Positions 54,607-64,000 of a DNA stretch of 64,000 bases are shown here, piece by piece. Position 1 is the stretch's first letter, and every line of letters begins with the position of its first letter. The stretch lies in assembly GCA_019828565.1 (NCBI GenBank), contig JAHDYR010000067.1:744001-808000 (forward strand). The letters are read 5' to 3'. Source of the stretch: Carpediemonas membranifera. Lineage: Eukaryota; Fornicata. Below the pieces are notes generated by a model, which made no database searches, had not been told where the DNA came from, and saw only the letters and a list, made by a program, of their open reading frames with translations. Both the position numbers and the translations under genes were made by a program.

Positions 54607-57576
54607 TCAGGGAGGATACAGGTGAGCATACTCAGAACCCATAGGGACATCCTGGTGATCAACGTGTATGGCCCACCGGTCGGCCACGGAAGGGAGGAGA
54701 AGGACGAGTTCAGGGACGGAATAAGGAGCATTCTGGAGATGAAAGGAGAGATGGAAACAATCATCATAGGGGACTGGAACCTCGACCCCAAAAGGATAGC
54801 CACAATGGCAAGATGGAAGGACCTGATCAGGGACTATAAGCTGGGAGCAGTGATCCCCATGGAAGGTACCCTCACCAAGGGAACTACCACTCCGGACTTC
54901 GCGCTGGTATCATCAGGGATCAGAGGAGCAAGGATAGAAGAAAGAGAGAGGAAGTCCTAGACATACCGGGCGTCAGAGTGTGGAACATGAGGAAGAAGGC
55001 TGAACGCACATCAGTCAGAAGACTGCACCGTTTTAAGAGCCTGGATGTGTGGGAGGAGGATATCAGGAAGGATATGGGCGAGCCGTCAGGTCACCCAGGC
55101 AGTGGATACAGGGAAGAGGTCATCAAAGAAAAGGTGTGGTCGGAGCTCCGGCACACACCATGGACAGAAGTGGGAAACAAGACCAGAAGTGAGATCATGA
55201 AGCGTGCGCTACAGGCCTTCTGGGGAAAACGCAGGGAAGAGTGGATCCAGGACCTCAGCCGGAGCGCGAAGGAAGGATACAAAGCATCCAGGTCCATGGT
55301 GGAAGCAGCGGTAAGAAGATGGTGGTGTGAAAACCAGTTCAAGGGCATGCCAGAGAGCATACTGAAGGACGGGAAGATTACCACCAACAAGGAAGAAATA
55401 GGTAAGATCCTCCTACAACAGTATGCAGGAGTGAGCAGGGGCAGGGAACCGGAGTGGAAGGATAGAGGCAATGGAAAGAGGGAGGACGAATTTAAGGAGA
55501 GAGAAATACGAGAAGCGATCAGAAGGATAAAGAGGGACACTGCACCGGGACCGGACCACACTACAGGGGACATGCTCAGGGACACAGATGACCAGGGGAT
55601 CGCTCAGATAACTAGGCTCATGAACAGGGTATACAGGGAGGGCAAGATCCCGACAACATGGAAGTATGCTACAATCTCGGCCATCCACAAGACAGGGAAG
55701 CCCAGAGTGAAGCCGGAGTCGTACAGACCCATCTCGCTAACACCACTACTGTATAGGGTGTATGGTAGGCTCCTGAAGAGAAGATTAGAAGCAGCCACAT
55801 GGCACCTCATCCCAAGAGAGCAAGCAGGGTTCCAATCGGATAAGGACGTAATACAACAGATACAATACATCGTGCAGAGACACCAGGAAGGGGGGGAGAC
55901 CACGTCGATCTTCCTAGACATAGAGAAAGCCTATGACACCGTCCCGAGGGACATCCTCATGGATAAGCTGCAGGGAATGGGGGTCGAAGACCACCTCATC
56001 AGGGCAATACAGAGTACACTAGAAGAGACACGGATCTCGGTGAAGGGGGCAGGGTCATGGGAGAGAACAAACAGGGGAGTGAAGCAAGGATGTGTCCTAG
56101 CGCCGACCCTGTTCGTTTTGTTCATGGCAAACTGGCCTCACCTGGTCAGGAAGAAGCATCAGGGACAAGAGTACGATATCAGGGAACCACCAACGGAGTT
56201 ACCAAGAGTCCGGGACACGCTGCCGGCCACCCTAACCATGTTCGTGGACGATACAGCGGTCACAGGGGAGACACCGGAAAAGAGCAAGATAGTGGCGAAC
56301 CTAGTCATAGAAGTTATCAAGGAGCACCTCATGAGGGCAAATGCACAAAAGAGTGAGATGATCAGTGTAGACAGGGCAGCAGTGGCGAGAGTGGGGGAGT
56401 TACCCTAATGGCAAAAGAGGAAGCTAAGTACCTAGGTCTCTGGATAGCCAGCGGAAAAGACCCACTGGCAGCCTGTATCAGAAAGAAGCGGGAGCAGAGC
56501 GAAAGGTACAAGAAGCTAGTGAGAAGAGTGGGATGGACCAGAGGCAACATGCCGGCGCTAGCCAGCAGGCTCCTCCTCGAAGTTTACATATGGCCGAGGA
56601 TAATGTTTGGAGTGGAGGTGTGGGGCTACGCAGCAGGGGGGAACAAGATATGGACGGATTGGCAGGGCATCATGGCCGGAACAGGCCCAGGTGGGGGCTC
56701 GGTCATGCGCATCTTGAACGGATGGATGGACCTGCAAGCCCACCTGGAGATTCTAGCAGTCAAGAGGATCGTGACAAGCAGGGGCCAGGATATACCAATC
56801 AGAGACAGGGTCTGGAAGGAGGGATCGATTATGTGGAAAGCCAGGGACTCAGTGAACGCACTCCTCAGAGGAACAAGAGAGGGAGCAACAGAATGCAGGG
56901 AAGATAGACTTTGGTAGGGAGATGGTAAGAATGAACTGGACCAGGAGGTGCAAGAGCAAGACAGCGGTGGGGCTCATGGAAGTCCTAGGACCCAAACGTA
57001 TGGGAAAGTGCATGGCGGGGAAACCGGCCATAAGTAGGAAGACAGGGAAGTGGCAGTCAAGGGCAGAGTGGAAAAGGATAGTGTCGGTGGCAGCGAATGT
57101 CAGCCCGTCTCCATCATCAGCGGAAAGGGGAGAAGGCCCAGAGCGAGCGCTGGCGGACCTGGCGATGGGTGAGGAACTCAAACACAAGATACAAAGGAGG
57201 TGCCCCCTGTGCACAAAGGAGAGCGAGATAGAGTTACTGTGGCAAATAGCGAGAGAGCAGCCAAACCAAGCCAGGAAGCAGGCACTAATCAGGGGAGTGG
57301 GTAAGGGGTCAGCCGCTGGGATCGGCGGCCCACATTATGTGTGAGTGCCCAGAGGTTGAAAGAGGAGATGACTGGGAAAAGATATGGAAGACAGCTAAGG
57401 AGAGGACCAGGGAATTGCAAGTCAGAAGAGGCCCGAATGGGAGGTGGTATGAGAAGAGGCCAATCTTAGAGGTGCAACAACTAGTGTTAACAGGGTCGGA
57501 AGAGATATGGGAAGGACTGCGAGCTGGGCTGAGAGCCCTGGCAAAGGTCTATGATAGCTATAGAATAGATGGATAG
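54607..57576 (+). pseudogene. LINE ORF2: endonuclease-reverse transcriptase
   Basis: Seen in order: the C-terminal half of an EEP/APE endonuclease (ILVINVYGPP, IIIGDWNLDP, TTTPDFALVSS), a linker, RT with RPISLTPLLYRVYGRLL, FLDIEKAYDTVPRD, GVKQGCVLAP and the catalytic FVDDTAV (FVDD in place of the usual YADD), and a terminal CPLC...AHIMCECPEVER zinc knuckle. LINEs nick DNA and copy their RNA at the nick. One-base shifts near 54940, 56400, 56910 and 57325 split the frame, so the copy is dead or the assembly is imperfect. The N-terminal half of the endonuclease is absent because gypsy A borders it. Confidence 0.85.
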
Positions 57577-57919
57577 ATAAGGAACACCACATCCAGAAAG
57601 GGGGCAGGGAAGCATAGACTCTGGGATCAAGGGGAGACCCCCCATGTTTCCCAGTGAGAGGGCAGGGCCAGGGACAGAGGAAATCCATCAATTGGATGGT
57701 TGCACCACTCGCGGTGAACCTAAGGAAACTGCAGGGACTGAGCATGGGATACGGGGGGACATGACGTCCCCGCCGCCCTTGTGAACGATAGAGGGACGCT
57801 GGGAAGTGTAGCACAAGAGAACTATCATAAGGGGTACTAGGCCTTGCAGATCTAGAGTCTGTGTTAGCCCTAGCCCACGCCGCCTAACAGGGGTAGATGA
57901 GAGGGACTTAGTTGCTTTC
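54607..57919 (+). mobile_element. LINE (non-LTR retrotransposon), 5'-truncated, left part
   Basis: Begins inside the endonuclease domain directly at the gypsy A LTR end and runs through RT and zinc finger to its 3' UTR, where gypsy B is inserted at CTTTC. It continues at 62197. The 57577-57919 stretch is untranslated GC-rich sequence with no further gene seen. Confidence 0.85.
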
Positions 57920-57986
57920 TGTTGCAGCAGGAAACACAGAGAGTGATTTAATTGATCCGGGGTAAATCAGTCATCAATTGATTACA
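57920..57986 (-). repeat. gypsy B 3' LTR (67 bp)
   Basis: Identical to 62130-62196; contains the internal dyad AATTGAT/ATCAATT. Confidence 0.93.
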
Positions 57987-58266
57987 CTTCCCCCAAGATC
58001 CGGAAATAAAAATTCGGATCTTCCAAAATCTCCAGAACCCCGAAATAAAATTCCTTGGTCCAAATCTTCAGCAGAATCTATTCCCGCAGGTTATGTCTCA
58101 TTGAAGGTCCCCATGCTGAGGACGCATCAAAAACAAACCATCAACGTCGTATGCCGTGAATAACAACTAATCAACATCAAAACCAATGGAATCCAGCTTA
58201 TTGTAGCTGAACACTGCTCCTTCCCCCATGGGTCCGAAGTTTCCAGCCTTTTCAGCGACTACCGCC

Positions 58267-61200
58267 TTAGTTCGCTTTGAACCGCAGCATCTTCCGCTGT
58301 GCAGGCAACTTCTTCGCCAAATGAGGTACTTTCTCCAAGTATCTGTCAAGTGCTTCGAGTTTGTCTAGCTCCAATGTGAATGGCTCCCACGTGGCTTCCT
58401 CAGGAAGGTACCCTTCCCAAATAACATGCAGTAGCAGCTTCCGTCCCTCGAACTTGTGCTCGTTGATCTCCTCCACCACGTATTCGTCGTCTCGCTCCGC
58501 AGCAACCTGCTTCAGCTGATCGAGCGTCAAGCTTGTCTCGAACACCCTGAGCCTGTCAGCGTGGATGCTGTGGGTCTTCCCGGACGTCAGGTTACGGACA
58601 CGATAAACGTTCGGGGACTTGTCTGGGCCTATGCACCACATCGGCCCGAGCAGAGTAGATCTCCTACCGGAGTTCGACGCCACCAGGACTGCGGTGTCTT
58701 GTAGCTCAATGTGATCGCGACTTGGCGACTCTCCATCACACAGTTGTTGCTGAACCACACGATTAACTTCAATCCTACGCCTAAAGAGCTCCAACGAGAC
58801 TGTATCGTCACTCAACTCGTCAAGCGTCGAGTCTTGCTCCTGGTCGTACAGTACCGTCCACGGGGACATGCCCGTGGTACTATTCTTCGTCGAGTTAAGG
58901 ATGAACTGAGCGTGTGGAATCAGTTTCGTCCAGTCACGTGTCTTGCACTCCGTCATCAGGCACTTCAGATGCTTCTTCAGTTCCGCGTTCTGACGTTCGA
59001 CGACGCCTTGCGATGCCGGTCGGTACGGCGTACCGATATGATGTTTCATCGATAGCTTCTCCACCATGGTGTCGACGAGCTGATTTCGGTATTGGGACCC
59101 ACCGTCTGAATGGATTAAACGGGGTATACCGTAGTGGGCGACCCATTGTAATAGGGCCTCAGCTGCCTCTGCCGCAGTCGTGGAGTGGGTGGGGTATAAC
59201 ATCGTAAGCTTGGAGAACGTGTCGATGGCCACCACGATGTGGCGGTAACCGCCGTCAGATTCAGGTAGGGGTCCAACAGTGTCTACTTGTACTACGTCAA
59301 ATGGAAGGCGTCCCATCGTCGAATGCCGGTCCTGCGGCACTCGCTCAGCTGTCTGCCGATGGACTTGGCAGACCGGGCAGGCCTTGACGAACTGTTTCAC
59401 CTCGTTGTACATCCCCTTCCACGTCTCTCCTCTTTCAATCAGGCGTTGTAGGGTAGCCCGAATGCCCAGATGTCCTTGTAAACCCCCATGTATGCTTTCG
59501 ATCAGGTCAGTATGGCTCGTATCGGCACTTTGTAGGTGTACTAGACGGGACAAGCCGTCTGCACCGCCGTTGGCCACTCCTGGTACGTGTTCCACGGAAT
59601 AGTTGAACCGTGCCATGGCCAGATGCCACCTAACCACCTTAGCGTTGGCAGAGGTGGCCAGGTAGAGCAGATTTTTGTGGTCGGTGCGCACAACGAACTC
59701 TCATCCGATCAGTAGTCGCTCTGCCTTCTGCATTGCGAAATAAATCGCGAACGCCTCCTTCTCATACGTAGACCATCGGCGTTGGGTAGCGTCGAATGTC
59801 TTCGAGTAAAAGGCGATCGGACTAGGACCTGACGCGGATTCTTGCATCAGTACGGCGCCTGCTGCGACATCACTTGCGTCGGTCTGCAATATCAGCTTCG
59901 ACCCAAGCTTGGGGTGTACGAGCATTCTGTTGTCCAGCAGGCAGGTCTTGACGCGCTCAAATGCGTCTTGTTGGTCTGGTCCCCACTCAAACTTCCTGTT
60001 GGCCCGGGTGAGGGCCGCAAGGGGCTCAGTTATGTCCGCGTAGCGCTCAATCATGGGGCGGAAGTAGTTAACAGTCCCCAAGAGCGTACGAAGCGTCGAC
60101 AGGTCACGGGGGGGTGCAAGATCGTGAATTCCTTGCAGGCGATCCTCTGCGATCCTCTTGCCGTCGGCGCTAACGGTCCATCCTAGATAATCGATCTCGG
60201 ACGCAGCGAAGATGCACTTCTTCGCATTGAGACGGAGTCCTCGAGTGTGGAGTTTTCCGAGAACGGTCTCCAGGCGACGTAGAAATTCGGTTTTGTCCCG
60301 GCCGTAGACCACTACGTCGTCCACGTACACCAAACAGTCGGTGTACACGCTGCTTCCTAGCGCTGCCTCCAGGGCCCGTTGGCAGTACGCTGCAGCATTT
60401 TTTAGCCCAAAGGGCATCCTCGTATAACAGTATTTGACACCGTCAACGATAAAGGCCGTCATATCCTGGCATTCGTGTTTCAACGGGATTTGAAGAAACG
60501 CCTTGCTCAAATCAAGGGCTGCAAAGTATGAGTTGCCCTGCAACCTCTCTACGAGGTCGTCTATTAGAGGCAAGGGGTGGGTCAGGTCAGTCGTGATCTC
60601 GTTCAGACGTCTAAAGTCAAGGCACATGCGACGTGTACGGTCCCGCTTCCAAGCTAACACAACTGGGTTGTTGTACTGGCTCTCGGAACGTCTTATAACC
60701 GCCATGTTGCAAAGCTCCTCGACCTGTCGCTTCATCTCTTCCACTTCGCCCTCGCCGTAGCGGTAGGGCGGTACGTTGACCACTCTGTCATGTCGAAGGT
60801 CCAACCCGAATGGCTCCACATCGGCCGGCTCATCAATACCTCCGAACAACCCCCTAGCTTCGCTAACACCTCTTCGACCTCCACGGTCAGGTCCATTATC
60901 ACCGGCTTGGCATCATTGGTCTTCTGCGCGCTCGACAGGTAGACTTCTTCGTCAAACTCATCGCCCTCCAGCTCCAGGAACGTCTTGGTCCCTTCTCCAG
61001 CTGTTGGTAGGTGGATTTCCACCAAGCCCAAGGCCGTTAGCGTCGGGAATCCGAACACTATCTGCGGCTTAAGCCTCGGTAGGATGTAGAGTACTAGCTT
61101 CGCCGTAGTACGGCGTCCTGTCTTCGGAATAACTCCTAGATCGATGTTGACTTCGATCTTCTCATGCACGTTGTAAACCGTCCCGCCTTGCAATCGAACC

Positions 61201-61349
61201 TTCACGTTTGTGGGGATAATTTCATCCGCGAACCCCAACTCGTCGATCAACGTCTTGTCGACAAAATCTGCGTCGGCCCCGGTGTCTAGCAATGTGTTAA
61301 CGTCGCGACCGTCTACACACACCACGGCTTCAGGACGCTTCGCGGTCCC
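58267..61349 (-). CDS. gypsy B pol (protease-RT-RNase H-integrase-chromodomain)
   Basis: Follows gag in the same frame after one TAG. Protease LLDTGADADFV; RT with RMPFGLKNAAAYCQR and YVDDVVVYG; RNase H LQTDASDVAAGAVL; integrase with CPVCQVHRQTAE, VQVDTVGPL, HSDGGSQYRN and ERQNAELKK; C-terminal chromodomain DEYVVEEINEHK..VIWEGYLPEEATWEP. Two breaks: a G run near 60852 (5 G; 6 would keep frame between VLAKLGG and LFGGIDEPAD) and an in-frame TGA at about 59700 in LLIG*EFVVRTDHK, where CGA (Arg) is expected. The TGA fits a C-to-T change at a CpG. Confidence 0.9.
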
Positions 61350-62117
61350 CTAGGCGACCAAAGAGGAAGAATACAGAGAGAAACAAGCCTGAGTTTTTAC
61401 ACCCTTCTTGCGTTCGTCCCTCTGCTTCTTCCAGCACTTTGTGGCATCGTGGCCCACCTTGTTGCAGTAGGGGCACTTGGTAGACGCCTTGTCTTCATGC
61501 TTGGTCTTCTCGCCCTTCGACTCAACTGACTGACGCTGCGCCTCACGTCTACCCTTCTCAGCCTCCAGGGCTTGCTCAAAAGCCACCTTCATGGTCTCCT
61601 CCAGATCCTTGCTCTTCTTCTTGGCGCCGATTCGCTCTCTCAGGACTTGATAGCGGACTCCAGCGACGAACGCCTCCACGAGTTGCTTGGCTTGAGGCTG
61701 CAGCTCGCCGAAGTAGGAACACGTCTCCTTGAATGTCAGCACGTAATCGGCCATGTTCTCGACGAGATTGCCCGACTCGGGGCAATTCAGCTTCTTCAGC
61801 CATTCGATGGCCTCTAGCTCGTCGAGAGGTTGGAACATCTTGTTAATCAGGTCGATAAACTCCTCGTTCCACTCCGTCTCACGATCGGGGTCATGCTCAT
61901 CCATCGGTTCATCCACCACCTGGAGAAAAGAGCCCAGCATGGGAGAACGGCACTTAAACGTTTCGAGCACTTCGTTTGACACCAGGCCGAAAATAGCAAT
62001 CGGATCACGGCACCTAGCGGCATAAGCACGCCAGGACTTAACCATATGGCGCCACTCCGCCACAGAGACCTTATTAAGGTAGGGTGCGTAGTTCAGTACT
62101 GTTTCCGGTACTACCAT
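61350..62117 (-). CDS. gypsy B gag
   Basis: 255 codons from ATG at 62117 (MVVPETVLNYAPYL). A retrotransposon gag domain occupies about 30-190, followed by a basic/glutamine-rich part and a CCHC knuckle CPYCNKVGHDATKC near residue 225. It ends with TAG at 61352-61350; the next codons, in the same frame, lead into protease. Gag forms the particle and binds the RNA. Confidence 0.88.
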   Translation of the reverse strand: MVVPETVLNYAPYLNKVSVAEWRHMVKSWRAYAARCRDPIAIFGLVSNEVLETFKCRSPMLGSFLQVVDEPMDEHDPDRETEWNEEFIDLINKMFQPLDELEAIEWLKKLNCPESGNLVENMADYVLTFKETCSYFGELQPQAKQLVEAFVAGVRYQVLRERIGAKKKSKDLEETMKVAFEQALEAEKGRREAQRQSVESKGEKTKHEDKASTKCPYCNKVGHDATKCWKKQRDERKKGVKTQACFSLYSSSLVA

Positions 62118-62129
62118 GGCAATATATAT

Positions 62130-62196
62130 TGTTGCAGCAGGAAACACAGAGAGTGATTTAATTGATCCGGGGTAAATCAGTCATCAATTGATTACA
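62130..62196 (-). repeat. gypsy B 5' LTR (67 bp)
   Basis: Identical to 57920-57986. Confidence 0.93.
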
Positions 62197-62740
62197 CTTT
62201 CCCCGCCCACGGGTAGGCCACTTAACAGGGTCGTGGGGGCACTGAACAGGGAATCTGGAAAGATGAGAGGGTGCCATGCTTGAACGACCCCGTAGGGACT
62301 GCAGGGAATCAGGGAGTGCTATAGAGAAGGTCTTGCAGGACAAACCTGCCTGTGGAAGCACCGAGGACAGACCCCCAGGCTCCCTGGAAGCTGCCGGTGT
62401 CGTAGACTCCTTATCATTTAATCAGTTGATGATTACGACACCATTGTGTCGAGATTAAATGTTTCCCACCGACAACGTCACCGGGTTTACAGGGAGACAG
62501 GAAAGCGCTCAGCGCACGGAGATGGCGAAGGCCTATGGGGGGAAGTGAAATCGGGAGTGAGCGGAAGCAGTAGCACCGAATCGCTCGTTGGACGCAGCTG
62601 ACAAGTTCAATCGCAGGGAGGAGGCAGCGCCCCGGGGAACTCGGCTCCAGTAATAAGGGAGATCAGCCTAAGTAACCGGGCCCGATACCAGGCACCATAA
62701 ATTTTCTTTCTTTCTTTCTTTCTTCCTTCTCCCAGAGGAT
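62197..62740 (+). mobile_element. LINE 3' UTR, right part
   Basis: Continues the LINE after the gypsy B target site. It is non-coding and ends near GCACCATAAATTTTC followed by (CTTT)n, a plausible LINE 3' tail. A hairpin GTGTCGTA...TACGACAC lies at about 62398-62441. Confidence 0.6.
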
Positions 62741-62755
62741 CTTTCTTTCTTAGTA
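62700..62755. repeat. CTTT microsatellite
   Basis: TTTCTTTCTTTCTTTC followed by imperfect CTTTCTT; probably the LINE tail. Confidence 0.8.
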
Positions 62756-62780
62756 TAGGGTACAAACCCCAATTACCAAC

Positions 62781-64000
62781 TGTGCCATTGTTGGCTTGCG
62801 CAGGTAGATCTGTTTACATAAACTGCACTGGCTCTCACTTCCCTCCTCAAGGCGAAGCTAGCCAGCTAACGGCGGCCATTGCCCCGGAACTTCCGCTTGT
62901 AACGTGCGAAGAGGGGCGTGAGACCTGGGTTGAGGCGTAGGTAGTCATCCAGGGCGGCGAGGCGGTCGTAATATGCGTTATACGGAATGTACGAGTCCTC
63001 GGAGTCTTCTAGGCCTTCCCAGTGGACGAGGAGCTCGAGGCGTCGGTTGCGCTCGCGGTGGCCGACGATGGCGGAGACTTGTTGTTCGTCTTGTTCGTAT
63101 GCGGCGATGCGCTCGAGTGTCTTGAGGTCTGCTGTGCCTGGGTCGAAGCGAATGAGGCGGTCCTGGTGGACGAGCAGCTCGGACTTGGTGACGAGGTCAC
63201 GGAGGACGAATGTGTTGGGGCTCTTCCCTTCCCTGAGGAGTTGTAGCGGGCCGCGGACTGGAGGCAGAATCTTGGATGGGGCCTTGTGAGGATATCTCAG
63301 GAGCACTAGGCGTTCGAGTTTCCAGTCGAAGTTGTCCGCCGGTTGGGTTTGTGCGGCCTTGTGACGCTCGTATGCGGCGATCTTCGCGCGGGCTGCGTCG
63401 TGCATGGCCTGTATGTCGGTGTGGAATGCGTTAATGGCCTGGATGGTAGGTGTGTCTTGCGTCGCCTTGGCGGCGCTGATGATGCGTGACTCCGGGAGGG
63501 CCGTGAGCGCGGACGTGTGTCCGAAAAGCAGCTCGAACGGCGTGAAGCCGGTAGTCGAGTGTGTCGAAGTGTTGATAATGTGTTGCACGATTGGGATAAG
63601 TGCGGGCCAGTCGGTCGTTTCTGAGTCTAGTAGCAGGGCGCGCAGTCTGCGCATGATGGTCCCATTGACTCTCTCGACAACGCCGTTACTCTGTGGGTGG
63701 TACGCCGTGGAGAACCTGTGGTTCAGGCTGATCTTCTTGTTGAGAGCGGCGATGGTTGAGTTCTTGAACTGACTTCCCTGGTCTGTCTGGATCAGGCTGG
63801 GTGCGCCGAAGAGCGACCACACCTGGAGCATCGCGTCGGCGGCTTCTTCTGCCGAGGTTGACGCAACCGGCTTGAGCACAGTGAACTTGCTGAAGACGTC
63901 GATGAACACGATCACGTGAGCGAGGCCATTCGTCTTTGGAAGCGGGCCGAGCGTGTCTATCTGCACCGCCTCGAATGGGCGGGTCTTCTGGGTCGTATGC
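62781..64000 (-). mobile_element. third Ty3/gypsy element, 3' part
   Basis: Integrase end of pol followed by purine tract GAGGAGGGAAG and a putative LTR whose internal edge is at 62837. The outer edge is uncertain; TG..CA limits at 62781-62837 would give 57 bp. The rest lies beyond the window. Confidence 0.7.
62866..64000 (-). CDS. gypsy C pol, integrase and chromodomain-like end (partial)
   Basis: One clean frame of about 375 codons, open at the window edge. Integrase core IDTLGPLPKTNG, FIDVFSKFTVLKP, QTDQGSQFKN, YHPQSNGVVERVNG gives the DDE triad; a C-terminal segment (LLVHWEGLEDSEDSYIPY) is chromodomain-like. The integrase inserts the element's DNA copy. It is distinct in sequence from gypsy A and B. 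The absence of breaks suggests a young copy. Confidence 0.88.
   Translation of the reverse strand, partial: HTTQKTRPFEAVQIDTLGPLPKTNGLAHVIVFIDVFSKFTVLKPVASTSAEEAADAMLQVWSLFGAPSLIQTDQGSQFKNSTIAALNKKISLNHRFSTAYHPQSNGVVERVNGTIMRRLRALLLDSETTDWPALIPIVQHIINTSTHSTTGFTPFELLFGHTSALTALPESRIISAAKATQDTPTIQAINAFHTDIQAMHDAARAKIAAYERHKAAQTQPADNFDWKLERLVLLRYPHKAPSKILPPVRGPLQLLREGKSPNTFVLRDLVTKSELLVHQDRLIRFDPGTADLKTLERIAAYEQDEQQVSAIVGHRERNRRLELLVHWEGLEDSEDSYIPYNAYYDRLAALDDYLRLNPGLTPLFARYKRKFRGNGRR

Larger units (their letters stand above)
57920..62196 (-). mobile_element. gypsy B: complete Ty3/gypsy retrotransposon (4277 bp)
   Basis: Two identical 67-bp LTRs (57920-57986, 62130-62196; on the minus strand TGTAATCAATTG...CTGCAACA) bounded by a 5-bp target duplication CTTTC (57915-57919 and 62197-62201). 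Purine tract CTTGGGGGAAG abuts the 3' LTR. The gag ATG lies only 12 nt inside the 5' LTR, so there is almost no leader and no obvious primer site. Identical LTRs mean a young insertion. Confidence 0.95.

Noticed and set aside
62398-62477. Possible solo LTR (TGTCG...CGACA) in the LINE 3' UTR
   Set aside because: No target duplication and no matching element in the window; a hairpin explains the symmetry.
1-64000. CRISPR arrays, rRNA, bacterial operons
   Set aside because: No spaced short repeats or rRNA sequence; genes have introns, so prokaryotic features such as ribosome binding sites do not apply.

Overview
The window is eukaryotic nuclear DNA. Protein genes carry very short GT..AG introns (about 32-35 nt, plus candidates of 48 and 59 nt). 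The right side is packed with chromodomain Ty3/gypsy retrotransposons and a LINE. No rRNA, tRNA or CRISPR was recognised. Base composition is roughly balanced. The mobile elements and compact genes would suit an early-diverging fungus or a protist, but nothing here fixes the species.

Layout. (1) 1-993: left flank with a possible tyrosine-recombinase-like reading frame on the minus strand. (2) 994-1093: a scaffold gap of exactly 100 N. (3) 1094-50944: a head-to-tail tandem array of one unit of about 11.15 kb, present as one 5'-truncated copy (1094-6228) and four full copies (starting at 6229, 17372, 28530 and about 39755). (4) 50588-54606: a Ty3/gypsy element with 90-bp LTRs ('gypsy A'), whose 5' end belongs to the last array unit. 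(5) 54607-57919 and 62197-62740: a LINE, cut at its 5' side by gypsy A and split by (6) a complete, TSD-flanked gypsy element with 67-bp LTRs ('gypsy B', 57920-62196, minus strand). (7) 62781-64000: the 3' part of a third gypsy element, running off the window.

The unit. In order: (a) a minus-strand protein with a CHAT/caspase-like His...Cys pattern; (b) a plus-strand SET-domain protein; (c) a minus-strand acidic coiled-coil protein followed by an OTU-like DG-x-C block; (d) a plus-strand basic protein of about 250 aa; (e), (f), (g) three unrecognised minus-strand proteins; (h) a plus-strand DDE_3 (IS630/Tc1-mariner type) transposase C-terminus; (i) a minus-strand CCHC zinc-knuckle protein; (j) 72 bp of gypsy A LTR plus about 89 gag codons. 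The divergent promoter regions (a/b, c/d, g/h), and the region upstream of e, each hold a short, near-perfect inverted repeat. Every unit boundary falls at the same base inside gag. The array is therefore best read as repeated tandem duplication of a segment whose right breakpoint lay inside an already inserted gypsy element.

Data quality. The copies differ mostly by 1-nt homopolymer indels, plus a few copy-specific substitutions. From about 33640 to 40560 the sequence is dense with scattered indels and looks like unpolished long-read consensus. Most frameshifts in the unit genes are thus more likely assembly errors than mutations. Where one copy reads through and another does not, this is stated. 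Gene function for a, c and g/f is inferred from motif patterns only; b, h, i and the retroelements are recognised with more confidence.
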